Assembly: GCA_002429315.1 (NCBI GenBank) | Contig: DIZC01000007.1 | Span: 1 to 16,010 of the forward strand | Origin: Alphaproteobacteria bacterium UBA6038 | GTDB taxonomy: Bacteria; Pseudomonadota; Alphaproteobacteria; Micropepsales; Micropepsaceae | Direction: 5' to 3' | Length of the DNA: 16,010 nucleotides | Part shown: in pieces, positions 15,530 through 16,010 of the stretch | Numbering within the stretch: position 1 is the stretch's first letter | How the letters are laid out: every line of letters begins with the position of its first letter | The notes under the pieces: generated by a model | Seen by the model: the letters and a program-made list of their open reading frames with translations, nothing else | What the model was told of the DNA's origin: nothing | Database searches by the model: none | Position numbers and translations under genes: made by a program

Positions 15530-15847
15530 CTAGAAGCCGCGCTTGCGGCGGCCCTCGCCGCGCGATTCCACCGCGGATTTGCAGTCCGCGGACAGCTTGT
15601 CCATGTGGCTTTGCAGACACTCGCGACGCGCCCGGCCCCGCTCCTCATTGGAGCAGTACTGCTGGATTTCGCTGCTGCACGCCCGTCTCAGTCCGCGCCC
15701 ATGTCCGCGCCCCTGGTCGGTCTCATTCACGGCGTTCCCGCGTTCAGACGCGCGCCCGGCGTGGTTGTGTGGCTTGTTCGCTTGCTGGTTGCAGCCGGCG
15801 AGCGGAACGCAAGCAAGCATCAACGCCGCAAATAAAAATTTCTTCAT
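15530..15847 (-). CDS. Small cysteine-rich-repeat lipoprotein
   Basis: This 105-residue protein starts with a classic lipoprotein signal: MKK, a hydrophobic stretch, then the lipobox PLAGC with lipidated C19. Asn, not Asp, follows, so outer-membrane sorting is expected. After a low-complexity, His/Gly/Arg-rich linker (about 20-53), residues 55-92 match the short cysteine-rich repeat seen in many proteobacterial secreted proteins and in eukaryotic GLG1. The spacing is C57-x7-C65-x11-C77-x11-C89, with ECLQSHMDKLSADC as its core, implying two disulfides in the periplasm. The C-terminus is basic (GRRKRGF). ATG at 15847 has GAGAG about eight bases upstream. Function is unknown. It lies downstream of tRNA-Val on the same strand and converges on the HerA-like gene. 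Confidence 0.8.
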   Translation of the reverse strand: MKKFLFAALMLACVPLAGCNQQANKPHNHAGRASERGNAVNETDQGRGHGRGLRRACSSEIQQYCSNEERGRARRECLQSHMDKLSADCKSAVESRGEGRRKRGF

Positions 15848-15935
15848 CTGAAATTCTCTCCGTGCCTGATCTCAATGCCCACTGGCGCGATCCGTTCCGT
15901 GGCAATCACACAGCGCAGGATGCCGCCGGCCTGGA

Positions 15936-16010
15936 TGGTGGGCGCGACAGGGATTGAACCTGTGACCCCTCCCGTGTGAAGGGAGTGCTCTCCCGCTGAG
16001 CTACGCGCCC
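15936..16010 (-). tRNA. tRNA-Val (anticodon CAC), CCA encoded
   Basis: The minus strand folds into a complete cloverleaf. The 7-bp acceptor stem GGGCGCG/CGCGCCC is perfect. The D-arm GCTC...GAGC follows TA at positions 8-9. The anticodon stem CTCCC/GGGAG holds the loop TTCACAC, giving anticodon CAC, which reads the valine codon GUG. The T-arm is ACAGG-TTCAATC-CCTGT. The discriminator A is followed by encoded CCA. The 5' end is exactly the last base of the window. The T-loop has A rather than the common G after TTC, a frequent variant. Confidence 0.95.

Noticed and set aside
13560..15620. 686-codon open frame on the minus strand
   Set aside because: It is antisense to the HerA-like gene, whose motifs are unambiguous. 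The translation is low-complexity and matches no family I know.
1..16010. CRISPR array or prophage
   Set aside because: No regularly spaced direct repeats and no phage structural, integrase or lysis genes are visible.
15848..16010. Integration site at the 3' end of tRNA-Val
   Set aside because: The tRNA 3' end faces the lipoprotein gene, with no integrase and no noticed repeat of the tRNA 3' sequence elsewhere in the window.

Overview
The window looks like chromosomal DNA from a high-GC alphaproteobacterium. Support for this includes roughly two-thirds GC by eye over most genes, frequent GTG/TTG starts, a PleC/PdhS-style soluble histidine kinase, a divergent YciB-type membrane protein, a cysteine-rich-repeat lipoprotein, and GC-rich palindromic intergenic repeats of the type scattered through Rhizobiales and relatives. 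The genus cannot be fixed from the sequence alone.

Layout, left to right. 1-192: a palindromic repeat element about 177 bp long. 193-5094 (-): a very large inner-membrane-anchored bacterial alpha-2-macroglobulin with an intact CxEQ thioester motif. 5223-7218 (-): a two-gene unit of a carotenoid/lignostilbene oxygenase followed one base later by a YciB/IspZ-like membrane protein, divergent from a TetR-type regulator (7286-7912, +) across a 67-bp AT-rich operator/promoter region. 7969-9039 (-): a visibly lower-GC gene for a DUF4062/TIR-like two-domain protein, probably acquired. 9220-9702 (-): a small four-helix membrane protein, divergent from a GFA-type zinc protein with an altered metal site (9769-10311, +). 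10308-12716 (-): a Tat-type prolyl-aminopeptidase-like hydrolase followed by a GT-C-type polytopic membrane protein. 12868-15482 (+): a soluble histidine kinase overlapping a HerA/DUF87 ATPase by 4 bp and ending at a good intrinsic terminator. 15530-15847 (-): a small Cys-rich lipoprotein. 15936-16010 (-): tRNA-Val(CAC), with CCA encoded, ending exactly at the window edge.

How genes may work together. The TetR protein probably controls the oxygenase-yciB unit and itself through the shared intergenic region. The histidine kinase and HerA-like ATPase are translationally coupled and likely act together. Neither a NurA nuclease for HerA nor a PbpC partner for the macroglobulin is visible here. 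No phage, transposase, integrase or CRISPR genes are seen. The least ordinary items are the kinase-HerA pair, the low-GC TIR-like orphan gene, and the GFA-family protein whose catalytic cysteines are replaced by His/Asp/Ala. None can be called a new system from sequence alone. No gene-free stretch exceeds 300 bases; the longest are 1-192 (repeat element), 9040-9219 (nothing recognisable) and 12717-12867 (an inverted repeat).
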